This document shows positions 13,643 to 23,982 of a stretch of DNA of 64,000 nucleotides, piece after piece. The DNA is from Lingula anatina. Lineage: Eukaryota; Brachiopoda; Lingulata; Lingulida; Lingulidae. The position numbers and the translations under genes were made by a program. Within the stretch, counting starts at the first letter, position 1. Every line of letters begins with the position of its first letter. Location: assembly GCF_001039355.2 (NCBI RefSeq), contig NW_019775549.1, positions 1-64,000 on the forward strand. Direction: 5' to 3'. The notes below the pieces were generated by a model, which was not told where the DNA came from, ran no database searches, and saw only the letters and a program-made list of their open reading frames with translations.

Positions 13643-14615
13643 ATGTATTTTCGTCTATAGTTAAGTCGAAGCACCCATTCCAAGTTCCATCATACCCCGA
13701 CCCTACGTTGTTTTTCACATGATAATATCCAGACACGAAGGCGTCCTTCGGATTCCGTAGTGTGTAGATAATCTTAGATTTCTTCAATGCTTCTTCTGGA
13801 AACAGCTTCAGCGGCACGTGTGTATCTAAAACCCTCGGCGACGGCAGTTTTTCCAGGGACTCCACAGCGCACGCCTCCGGGAACATGGTGCCTTCTTTAA
13901 CAGTGTCAGTGAGTTCTTCCCGATCCGTCATGAGGAGTTTGACCACTTCATACACCCAATGTGTTCCTAATAAGTAGTTCATAGACATACAACGGCAAAT
14001 TTTCATATGACAAAAATACATTCTGAGAAAACAAAATTATTTAAATTTATAATTTAATTAAAACTTGTTCAAAGGATGAACTCTCAAAAACGCAGTACGA
14101 TGAAAAGATTCATAAATATGGTATTTTGTCTCGAACATAGCACAGGTGTTTAACTTACTTAGTCCCCATTTTACACTTGAAATAGCCACCTGTTTGCTGA
14201 GTATGCTGATTAAAGATGAATAGATTCTCAACTCGTCCTCTCTCTCTCTCTCTTTCGGCGTTTGTGTGTGTGTGTGTGTTTGTGTGTGTGTGAGAGAGAG
14301 AGAGAGAGTGAGTGTGTGAGTGTGTGTACCTGATTTAGGCCAGTTAACTATCCAAACATCATCCTCACGAGCGTGAAACTTGTCATAATTGTTTATGTTA
14401 CTTTCTACAAGAGGAAACGGCGGTAGGTGAATTCCCTTAACGACGACTGCACTGAAGCTATTCCCCTCGCTGTCTGTCAACTTTATCCTCTTTCCTGCTT
14501 GTCTCCAACCGAGCACCACTGATTTGACCATATTACGAACTTCGGGAAAGTGGTACAAGTCCATAACAAGGAGATATATTGTGCGAAAGAAATTTCTGAT
14601 TGACGCAAAGACCAT
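13643..14615 (-). pseudogene. Sulfotransferase copy with only exons 1 and 2
   Basis: Two exons, 14330-14615 and 13643-13966, encode the N-terminal 203 residues of a cytosolic sulfotransferase (SULT) in one clean frame. SULTs transfer sulfate from PAPS to phenols, steroids or other acceptors. Visible motifs are the 5'-phosphosulfate loop NWPKSGTHW (residue 91 on, split by intron 1), the catalytic histidine in LDTHVPLKLFP, and the 3'-phosphate motif LRNPKDAFVSGYYH. The first ~45 residues form an extension beyond a usual SULT N-terminus. An acceptor TTTCAG lies 13 bases before the ATG, so a 5' UTR exon is likely. Exons 3-5 (dimerisation and C-terminal PAPS region) are not visible in the 13 kb to the left, so I treat it as a truncated duplicate. 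An assembly break near the N at 13193 is the alternative. Confidence 0.7.
14236..14328. repeat. Composite (CT)(GT)(GA)(GT) microsatellite beside a splice donor
   Basis: The tract lies in intron 1 of the left sulfotransferase copy and runs right up to the donor (GT at 14328-14329 on the minus strand). The right copy has an equivalent tract at 20634-20729. Confidence 0.9.
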
Positions 14616-14824
14616 TGTGACAGTTGGACTGAAATATTGAAAAGAAGTAAGTCTATTTTATGCTCCTGACAGTTGGAAGTAGTGGGTGCATGGTGGTTGG
14701 GAATGGGGGTAGGTGAGGGGGGGGGGGGGTCAACGGTTGTAGATGTTTATGCAAAAGTTTACCTGAACGTAGTAAGCATGGCATTTACTAGACAAATTAC
14801 TTCTAGGCATAAATAGGCCTATTA

Positions 14825-15365
14825 GAGCTCATTCCCACTGAAACTATCAGTCTACGTGGATCGATACAAATCCGAGGGGACTCACTGAATGCAATCAGCA
14901 TAACAGATTAACACCACTCCCTTTGGTTTAAACGTACTTTTCAGCAAAAATGAAACATCTTAACAAATGCGTTTAAAATTTCCATATTAAATTATTCATT
15001 CTTGTGTTATGAATAACGTTTTCTAGAGAATACTCTATGTCGACAAAAATATACAGTACACTTGCCAGCTTTTCTGTATTCTACTCAGCGCCGGGGGTGG
15101 GGGGGGGGGGGGCTGAGGAGAAGTATCGAAGTCTGCTGATCTGATTGCATTCAGCGAGAGTTCTCACGAAGTTGGATCGATCTACACAAACCGATGGTTT
15201 CATTGGGAACGAACCCTTGTTTCCAACGTACTCGCATAATCACCGGCCTTTATATATTCTACCCAACGCTAGGAGGGGGCGTGTTAATCTATTTAACCAA
15301 CTGCATTCAAGTAGGGTCCCCACGGAGTTGGGTCGACATACGTAGACCCACAGTTTCACCGGCCC
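14825..15365. mobile_element. TWA-family inverted-repeat element plus an adjacent third arm
   Basis: A left arm (14825-14900: CTCATTCCCACTGAAACTAT, CTACGTGGATCGATAC) and a right arm (about 15144-15216: GCATTCAGCGAGAG, GTTGGATCGATCTAC, CATTGGGAACGAACCC) are inverted copies. A third arm in the right-hand orientation follows at about 15305-15365 (AGTTGGGTCGACATACGTAG). TTA precedes the left arm, but the right flank reads TTG, so the target duplication is degraded. The interior holds the transposed 115-bp intron fragment (14939-15053) and a G-run. The orthologous element at 21221-21474 lacks the fragment. Confidence 0.7.
14939..15053. repeat. Transposed 115-bp copy of sulfotransferase intron 2
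   Basis: Aligns to 13521-13635 at a constant offset of 1418 with one mismatch (GAATAAC versus GAAGAAC). It sits between the two arms of the inverted-repeat element, at a point where the right unit continues uninterrupted (CGTACTCGTATAATCACCAG). Confidence 0.9.
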
Positions 15366-15484
15366 CTTACAGATATCCAGGATAGTTGACATCCCCTCCC
15401 CGCCATGCAAAGGAACTAATAAGAATAAATGGCACAAGTGGTGTTAACTCTGCCGAACTAAGTGCATGAAACAGTATTCTGATC

Positions 15485-15936
15485 GCCAAAGTGTGTGCAC
15501 TGACTCTCCCTTGAAAAGGTCACCGAACGATGACTGAATCTGCCATTTTGTTTTGGAAAAGCAGAGGGAGTGGTCCCCCCACTGCATCTCCCGGAATGCT
15601 CTATGTATATATTTTATCATGAGTTAAGTAAGATATCATTATTAGAATTTCGTTATTAACCCACACCAAATCTTACATAAATGTGTAAACAATTAAGGAT
15701 TAAATGGACAAAGGAAAAATAAAGTCTAATCCTGGATCTTACTTTGGAACGGAGATCACAAACGTTTCGACCTTTCACAAGGCCTTCTCAAGGTGAACTG
15801 TTTTGTGTCACTGGTGTCACATGGTCACAGTCTGCCCGGAATGTCTCCCATGACCCGGTCCCACAGATGTCTGGTTGAGGTGTAGTGATTATCTCAGGCC
15901 GCCGTGCTGGTTTAGGGCGGGTTGTTCAATCCGATC
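15485..15936. mobile_element. ~450-bp insertion with GATC at both edges
   Basis: Comparing the two duplicated units, the left one has about 452 extra bases here. The right unit reads straight through CTGATCATGAAT. GATC occurs at 15481-15484 and 15933-15936, which looks like a 4-bp target duplication. The interior contains AACGTTTCGACCTTTCAC followed by AAGGCCTTCTCAAGGTGA. Its reverse complement resembles the GAAACGT-containing tail of Penelope-like retroelements, a resemblance from memory and only tentative. No long open frame is present. Confidence 0.55.
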
Positions 15937-16852
15937 ATGAATAAGAATGGTCTCTTTCAGTCTGAACCAGTCCTCCTCTGACGAGTATAATAATCTCTTT
16001 GGTGTCAAAAGTATTAGAGGGGTGTTGACGGTGGGTGAATACTGCAGAGTCATATATAGGTCACTTGAGCTACAGCGCCTGCGTTCTGCTTTGTATTTTA
16101 GACTGTTTTGATTCCCCCCACACGAGCCCTGCAGTATGCAGGTCAATATCTTTACACTTTACACCGTTACTTTTCCCCAGGTGTTTTATTCTCAGCATTT
16201 TTTCTTTCACATGGACTTATTGGTTTCTTGGGTGTGTTGTTACAAAAACAATGTGGTTGAAAATTTCCCTAATTAGACAGATTCTTTACGAAGGGGAGGC
16301 TTACTCACGCAGACCGGTACTACGTGACCCCGGTGACAACTCAAAATCAGTTCACCTTAAGGCCTTGCAGTAAGTTCGTGATTTCCGTTTCAACGCAAGA
16401 CCCACTGTTAGATTAATTTTGTTTCATTATCTTAGTTTACTGGATGAATCAAGACTTTCACTTTGAGGTTCGAAGGGAACCACTATAGTATAATCTCGTG
16501 CACTTATCGAGTAGGCCTACTTGTTAATTTGACTGAAAACGTATGTGTCACACACTGTGAATGCTTTTGCACAAAAGAAAGCCACGGATAGTGAAGCTTG
16601 TTAAGAAAACCGTACTTTAGATTCAAGGTCAACTCTTATTGGCGACATTAAAAAATGCTAATCATACTAGCCAAAGATCTTGGAAATGGCGTGATTATAA
16701 TTTATTGATCGATAGATTGTCTCTATTTTTCATGAGGTTTATCAGTTAGTTTATTTCTGCAGAGGTAGGCCTACATGTAAATTGTTGGCCCCTTTTCAAT
16801 CACCCTCAAATGAAAATCATTACTTGTTTTATAGTTTTTGTATGGGTTTTTG

Positions 16853-18619
16853 TATTGACCGGAAGTAACCCGCAGAATTAATAGTTATAATCCTCAGCCG
16901 GTAAAAAGTGAAGAACTACGACAGACAGATATCACTACCTAGAATCATATCCCCATCTGAACTCTGAGAAACTTGTCACAGGGTATGCCATGTAGGGTGA
17001 GGGCGCTCCAAGCGGCTGCTGGAGGTCATACCCGCTATTGATTACTTTTTGTTATTAACTGTAATGAGTTATTTGACTGTGTAGCATATTACTGTCCGGA
17101 GGCCATGATTTTCTTTAATATTTCAGCTTAAAGTTAATACTGACATCAAAGTGTTGATATGGTTTTCTAGGGGTGTTCTTTTCTTTTGAATAACAAATTA
17201 TGTCAGATTTGATATCACTGACCAAAATATCTCACATTAGAAGACTGAATATTATTATCACTCAATGACATATTTTTTTTTATTAATAAAGCCAAAAAAA
17301 TTTAATCTGCACCCTAAAATAACAATGATAAAAGAAAATATTCCATATAAAGTATTAACCCTGTAGACAAAATAGTTACTTGGATTGATAATAATTCCTT
17401 TATTAACGTTTTAACAGTGCATGCATCTTCCCTTCGTCATTTGCATATAGATAGATAGATAGATAGATACTTCACAAGATTAGTTTACAATAAAAATACA
17501 GGTAAAGCAAAGATATCAAAAATACAAAGGATTTCATTAAAGTGTTAACTACGAGAAAACATATAATGGGATTAACGTATTAAAGGTATAGCTGAGTAAA
17601 CATTTTAAAAATTATTTGACAATTGGACTTGCAAGTAAAATTCATACTCAACCTGAAATTCGAACTGTGCATGTACAACACTGTATCCAGCAAACTTTGA
17701 GCTACTTTTCAGTTATTGAACTATACTTTGTCTTATTGAATATAATGTGCGCAGTAAAGCATGACGTGAAGAATGGAATGCTATCTCGTTTTCTTCGTAA
17801 CTAAACCTATAATTCACACCTATCTAACCTCCAACATTTTTAAGACAAAACAAACATTTGATTTCTGGCTCTTATGATATAGTTGAACATATTTTATTTC
17901 TTACTCTGAGAAACGTTTCTAATGTTCAAGTTAAGCTTAACAGTTAAAAATAAAGTAATTTTATCAAAGTATTACTGTTCTGACATTTATTTTTATTGCA
18001 GAACTTCAGAGCATAAATTGTGTGCTCTCGCTTGCACCCTACATGTACGTGTAAGTATAACCCTTTACCTTGTTGAAAATCCAGGAGTATGAGAATCTTT
18101 CTTAACGTGGAAAGTTCTGGAGCTCGTGTAGAATTTTATAATAATTTATGTTAATGATGATTTATTCTAAAAACAGCAACACATGCGATAAGGCTCTGTA
18201 TTCCACGTTTTCAATACCTATTTCATAGAAACATGGTTTTCGGAGTGGTTTTGTAAGACCACAATTTAAAGGTATACTATGCGCATTTTAAAACTTCCCA
18301 AAATCACATTTAAGTATAAATACCCGCCTATTTGCCCCAAGCTACATATAAATTAGTAGGCAAAAAGTAAGCGATGCCGATTTATCTTTCTAAAATGAAT
18401 AATTATTGCATGAATACGAATTGGCATAAACATCTGACTGGCTCAAGCAATGGTCCGTAAGTTCGTAAGAGAAAAACACATCTTTCTCTAAAATTAAATT
18501 CGACTAAAATTAGATTTGGTGCGAAAGTATTGTAGAAAACATCTTAAAATCCCTAGATGAACAATTATGAAAACGTGCCATTGACCTATACTGGTAAATT
18601 ATTGGCCCAAATACATTCT
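16853..18619. other. Spacer between sulfotransferase units
   Basis: AT-rich sequence with a GATA microsatellite near 17446-17469. I see no exon in it. Confidence 0.6.
17446..17469. repeat. (GATA)n microsatellite
   Basis: About six GATA units. Confidence 0.9.
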
Positions 18620-20651
18620 TCAAAGCTCAAAGTCAACGCTCACTCTAAGTTTATTTCGCATCTCGTTGAAGATGGCGTTAAATTTTTCGTTTTGCGCTAC
18701 AGTGAAATGGTTCTTCCAGTCACCAACAATACCTACAAAAAGACAAAAAATTATTATAATAAATAAAAGAAAATGTGTTTTCTAACGAACACGACATAAA
18801 TAGTCTATAACTTTACAACTAGAAATCCTTAGAATATGACAGTTGCGAGTGTCTGCTATACGAAAGGACAAATCAGCTTCTCTTACCTTTTCTGTACATG
18901 CTGTCTCCTGGCTTCCAGAAAAATTTCGGCTCTTTTTTTGCTTTCTTCATGTGCCCAAAAGAGCACTTTTTAGTCACATTATCGTAGACCTCTTCGGATT
19001 TGGGATAACCTAGAAATTCTGCAACGCGGCGTACCTCTTTCTTAAGGTCCTAGAAATTGAAAAGAATAATTTTGGGGTATTTTTGTTTATCTCTGTCTCT
19101 ACCTCTCTTAGAAACAAATGCACTGGAACATTCACTTTTTTTTTAATAAAAGTTCATACTTTCGAATAAAATGCAAAACACTTGACAGATCCCTGACCTT
19201 TAATAATATTACTCCGATGATTTGGACTCTATCAGCTTCTAATACAGTATGAACATTAGGACATATGCATTGGTCATTTAATATTTTTTCACAATATGAA
19301 ACTTATACCCTCGATAAACTTCTTACCTGTGTGTGCACAAAAAGCAGTCTCCGCGCTAGGGAAAAGTGTAGCTGGTGTGAACCTGGTTTTTAAGAGAAAG
19401 CTTGTAATAATGAATATATTGAAATGAAAAAATAAAATGACTAACTGCCATACCCGCTGCATATCTTCATATTTGACCACCAAAGCATTGGGGGTTATTT
19501 TCTAAAACTTCCATCCAATCCGCAACATGGTCGAACCAAGATCCGTACACACCTAATTGAAAGAATGGCATTGAAGACATTGCATTAACCCTTCTCTTAT
19601 TTTTTATGTTAAAAAAAACAGCCTAATTCTAAAACTTGTCGAATTTTCAGTATCAAAATAAAACCAGTACTATGTTTAATAAGCATTATTTGACAATGAT
19701 TAATGAAACATTTATATGTTACTGTTTTCAGAAAATAATGAATAATGCGGCATGAGTATTGAGAGTTTAAGAAGATGGTACGGAAGACAAAATTAAAGTC
19801 TGTTGTCACATTCTCGCTGAAATTTTTCTCCGTTTGAAAAGATTTAAAAAGGTTTATTTCACATGCTTGTCAGGGAGCATGATACATAGAATACTGAAAT
19901 TTCACCAAACATAAATCATTTTTTTTGACAAATGATGTTAACATTTGCATATTAAAGTAGTCATTCTTGCGTTATGAGTTACATGTACATTTTCTAGAGA
20001 AAACCTTCTTTCGAAAAAATATATATTTACATGCGTTTTCGTCTATGGTTAAGTCAAAGTACCCATTCCAAGTTCCACAATATGATGTTCCGCCTTTCAA
20101 GTTTTTCCTATGATGATATCCAGACACGAAGGCGTCCTTTGGATTCCGTAGTATGTATATAATCATTGATTTCTTCAATGCTTCATCTGGAAACAGCTTC
20201 AGCGGCACGTGTGTATCTAAAATCCTCGGCGACGGCAGTTTTTCCAGGGACTCTACAGCGCACGCCTCCGGGAACATGGTGCCTTCTTTTATGCTGTCAG
20301 TGAGTTCTTCCCGTCCCGTCATGAGCAGTTTGACCACTTCATACACCCAATGTGTTCCTAGAGAGAAGACAATAGACATACAACGTTCTGTAAATTTTCA
20401 TATTACTAAAAGGACATTCTGAGAATTTTGTACCATTGATTAAAACAAAAGTATTAAAAAATATAATTTCAAGAGATTAACTCTTAAGAAGGAAGTATGA
20501 TGAATATATTGATAAATCGTGTATTTTGTCGTATATTGCATAGGCGATAGGCGTAATTAGACCCCGATTCACACTTGAAATAGCCAACTATTTGTTGATT
20601 AAAGATAAATAAGATCTTACCCGCTCTCCCTTCTCTCTCTCTCTCTGTCAC

Positions 20652-20732
<81 letters not shown>

Positions 20733-20882
20733 ACCTGATTTAGGCCAATTCACTATCAAAACATCATCCCCACGAGCGTGAAACTTGTCAATATTGTTAA
20801 TGTTACTTTCTACAAGAGGAAACAGCGGTAAGTGGACTCCTTTAACTTCGACTGCAGCCAGGCCATTCCCCTCGCTGTCCAT
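18620..20882 (-). CDS. Cytosolic sulfotransferase-like gene, five exons, frameshifted
   Basis: Coding exons are 20735-20882, 20031-20357, 19454-19552, 18887-19049 and 18620-18732, with consensus GT-AG boundaries and TGA at 18620-18622. Motifs in order: NWPKSGTHW (PAPS sulfate loop), LDTHVPLKLFP (catalytic His), LRNPKDAFVSGYHH (3'-phosphate binding), YGSWFDHVADWMEVLENN, EVRRVAEFLGYP, then [20 protein letters not shown], which covers the RKG PAPS loop and the KxxFTVxxxxxF dimer motif. Two lesions are visible. In exon 3, a run of five C (minus strand, plus 19490-19494) is one base too long, breaking the frame after ENNP; removing one restores NALVVKYEDMQR. Upstream, a 7-base deficit relative to the left copy separates the old start at 21013 from the rest. 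A Met at 20882 gives 50 residues before the sulfate loop, a normal SULT length (~282 residues in all), so the second lesion may be tolerated. It could be a working gene with one assembly error, or a pseudogene. Confidence 0.8.
20634..20729. repeat. (CT)(GT)(GA) composite microsatellite in intron 1
   Basis: Equivalent to 14236-14328 but with a longer GA block. The GA block ends six bases from the intron 1 donor of the right sulfotransferase. Confidence 0.9.
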
Positions 20883-21013
20883 TAACTTTATCGTCTTTCC
20901 TATTTTTCTCCAATCATGGCCTTAAACATACCCCGAACTTCGGGAAAGTGGTACAAGTCCATAACAAGGAGATATATTGTGCGAAAGAAATTTCTGAGTG
21001 ACGCATACACCAT
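20883..21013 (-). pseudogene. Frame-broken N-terminal extension of the right sulfotransferase
   Basis: From an ATG at 21013 the minus strand encodes a relative of the left copy's first ~34 residues (shared core RNFFRTIYLLVMDLYHFPEV), then meets TAG after 38 codons. A 7-base shortfall near 20907-20937 moves the remainder (WRKIGKTIKL) into another frame. In the left copy the same segment is open, so the extension was ancestral. Here it would act at most as an upstream open frame. Confidence 0.7.
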
Positions 21014-21220
21014 TGTGTCAGCTGGACTGAAATATTGAAAAGAAGTAAGTCTGCTTTATGTCCCTGGAAGTTTGAGACAGTGGGTGCATGGTGGCTGGAG
21101 ATGGGGGTGGGTGAGGGGAGGTAATAAAAGATTGTAGAAGTTTATTCAATTTTTTTTTCCTGGAGGTAATATGAATGGCGTTTACTAGACAGATTACTTC
21201 TAAGCCTAAATAGGCCTATT

Positions 21221-21620
21221 CGAACTTTTTCCCCTTGAAACTATCGGTCTACGTAGATTGATACAACTCCAAATGCAATCAGCTTAACAGATTAACATGT
21301 CTCCGCTTGTTTGCAACGTACTCGTATAATCACCAGCTTTTCTGTATTCTATTCAACGCCTGAGGACGGCTGAGGAGAATTATTGTTATTCTGCTGATCT
21401 GATTGCATTCAGCGAGAGTTCCCGCGGAGTTGGATCGATCTACGTAGACGGATTGTTTCATTGGGAATGAGCCCTTGTTTCCAACGTACTCCCATAATCA
21501 CTAGCTTTTCTTTATTTATTCTACTCTACGCTAGGAGGAGGTGTACTCATCCGTTTAACTGATTGCATTCAGCGAGAGTCCCCACGGAGTTGGATCGATA
21601 GACCCACAGTTTCCTCGACC
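21221..21620. mobile_element. TWA-family inverted-repeat element plus third arm (right unit)
   Basis: Left arm about 21221-21300 and right arm ending GAATGAGCCC at 21474. A further right-type arm lies at about 21561-21615 (GCATTCAGCGAGAGTCCCC, GAGTTGGATCGATAGAC). This is the ancestral layout for the element at 14825-15365, without the transposed intron fragment. Confidence 0.7.
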
Positions 21621-22644
21621 CTTTATAGATAGCCTACCACCGTTGTATCCAGGATAGTTGACAACCTCTACTTGCCATGCAAAGAAAATGTTAAGAATAA
21701 ATGGCAGAAGTGGTGCTTATTCCGCTGAACCGAGTACATGAAACAGTATTCTGATCATGAATCAAAATGGTCTCTTTCAGTCTAAACCAGTCCGACGAGT
21801 ATAATGTCTTTGGTGTCAAAAGTATTAGAGGGGTGTTGTCGGTGGGTGAATAATGCAGAGTTATATATGTTTCACCTGAGCAACAGCGCCTGCGTTCTAC
21901 TTCTCATAGACTGTTTTGATTCTTCACATGCGCCTTTGCATGCAGTCACTACAGGAAACTGCCCTTACACTTTACACCCGTTACTTTTCCTCGGGTATTT
22001 TATTCTCAGCATTCTGTCTTTCACATGGACTTACTGGTTTCGTGGGTGTGTTAAATGGTTTATAATCTGTTACAAAACCAAAGTGATTGAAAGTTCCCCT
22101 AAGTCTATTAGACATATTCTTTATGAAGGGGATGCTTACTCACGCAGACCGTCACCACGTGACACCCGTGACAACTCAAAATCAGTTCTCCTGAAGCTCT
22201 TGTTGTAAGTTCGTGATCTCCGTTTCAACGCAAGACCCACTATTAGATTAATTTCATTTCATTATCTTAGTTTACCTGTAACTGAATGAACCAAAACTTT
22301 CACCTTTAGATAGTCTCGTGCACTTACCAGGTAGGCCTACATGTACCTGTCGACTGTTCTGAATACGTAAGGTGAATGATTATGTACAAAATAAGCCACG
22401 AATATTCAAAGATCTTAGAAACGGCGTGATTATAAATTTCTGGTCGATAGTTTGTCTCTGTTTTTCATTAAGTTCATCTGTTAGTTTATTTGTGCAGAGG
22501 TGCATGCAATCACCCTCAAATAAAAATTATTACTTGTTTTATAGTTTTTATTGGTCTTAAAAGCGGTAAGGCCATTTAATGACTAAAGTCCTCCTGTTCT
22601 CAAATACGCATAGGCTAAATATTCAATATACTGTATTTGAGTTA

Positions 22645-22920
22645 GGGCTAATTCCCAATGAAACTATCGGTCTACGTTGATCGATCCAGCTCCGCAAGGA
22701 ATCTCGCTGAATGTAATGAGATCAGCAGGTTAACACGCCTCCTCCTCAGCCGTCCTTCAAGCGTTGAGTAGAATACAAAAATAAAGCTACTGATTATACA
22801 GTGTGTACGAGTGTGTTGGAAACAAGAGGAGGCGTGTTAATCTGAATACTGCATTCAGCGAGAGTCCCCGCGGAGTTGGATCGATCTATCTAGAACAGAA
22901 TTTTCACTGAGAATGAGCCC
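22645..22920. mobile_element. 276-bp complete TWA-family MITE
   Basis: The left end GGGCTAATTCCCAATGAAAC and right end GAGAATGAGCCC form terminal inverted repeats that continue inward through CTACGTTGATCGATCCAGCT and GTTGGATCGATCTATC. TTA is directly repeated at 22642-22644 and 22921-22923. A GGG-starting terminus with a TTA duplication fits a PIF/Harbinger-derived MITE (known family property, assignment inferred). No coding capacity. Confidence 0.8.
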
Positions 22921-23322
22921 TTAGAAGATCAATACCTATATACCCATAAAGGCATATATGGTCGGTAGGTTGACGCAATAGAAGGCTTGCTAAAATTTGG
23001 ACAAGAATTGAAATGTGCTGTTATCATTGTGAAAATATTGATACTGCGATCGAATTCCGTTTCAGTATATATTTAGCCATTATACGTGTAAAAACATTCA
23101 ATGTTAGCAAAAATCAGAATAAAGAAAAATCTTGACTTTCCTTTTCAAAATATTTCTACTGTCCACCAACCGTTATCATGCACTTAAGATATCTTTCAGT
23201 GAAGAAAATCCACAATCATTTCATGTACCGATGACATTCATTGATTTTGCTTTTCAAACAACTTTATGTAGCGATTTCCTTGAGCAAAAGTAGCCATAGA
23301 GCTTTTGGAAATTTACTTTGCA

Positions 23323-23629
23323 CACGGAGTGATTCGACGACAATTAAAAATCGCTCCTTTGATAACAAAATTGGCCAGCATGTTTGAAGACTTTCAAATG
23401 TATATCCGTTGAAATTATTTGCTCTACGGAAATGGTCATTAATCTGCGATTATTCACTGGTAACGAGCATTTACTGGCAACTTAGCTCACGGAGAGATTC
23501 GATGACAATCAGAAACCGCCCCTTTGATTAGAAAATTGACAAGACCGTTTGAAGACTTTCAAATGCATGTCCATTAAAATTATTGGTCCTACGGAAATGG
23601 TCATTAATCTGCGATTATTCACTGGTAAC
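23323..23629. repeat. Two-copy tandem duplication, 165-bp period
   Basis: CACGGAGTGATTCGACGACAA at 23323 recurs as CACGGAGAGATTCGATGACAA at 23488. Both copies end with the same block GGAAATGGTCATTAATCTGC through ACTGGTAAC. The copies are moderately diverged in the middle. Confidence 0.85.
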
Positions 23630-23982
23630 TGGTCTACTACAACGCCATTAGCTATAGACTCTTCCGTATCTACAATATACCACCTAAGTCAAAAGTTTTT
23701 ATGACTAAAACAGATCCAATTCTATAAACATTATGAGCAATCGATTTGCAAGTGTTGTTTTGACATAGCCTTACTGATGATAAGCTGGTTAAATATGCAT
23801 AGTATTGCATGACGGTGTCTTAAGCGTTAAAACATCTTGTGCGTTTTGAATATAATTTAATTTGCTCTATAAGTAGTCTGTCTTTTATATCAGGGAGAAA
23901 CTTCTGAGAGTGAAACTGGCGGTGCATTTACTCCATGAATTAGCTTCACTGAATTTAGGTTAGTGGCAACAGGCCAAAATTT

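Larger units (their letters stand above)
13226..16852 (-). repeat. Segmental duplication, left (truncated) unit
   Basis: This block is colinear with 19612-22555. Matching landmarks are the sulfotransferase intron 2 sequence, exon 2, intron 1 with its composite microsatellite, exon 1, the inverted-repeat elements upstream, and the sequence around 16035-16370 and 16670-16850. Similarity stops near 13226, about 60 bp before the point corresponding to exon 3 in the right unit, which leaves this copy without exons 3-5. It differs from the right unit mainly by insertions (about 450 bp at 15485-15936 and 115 bp at 14939-15053). Confidence 0.8.
19612..22555 (-). repeat. Segmental duplication, right unit
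   Basis: Counterpart of 13226-16852. It contains intron 2, exons 2 and 1, the inverted-repeat elements, and the upstream sequence including 21804-22208. It is the unit that still joins to exons 3-5. Confidence 0.8.

Noticed and set aside
16474-16490. GGTTCGAAGGG as a tRNA B box
   Set aside because: No matching A box or cloverleaf at the right spacing.
20153-20422. Plus-strand frame of 89 residues
   Set aside because: Antisense of sulfotransferase exon 2.
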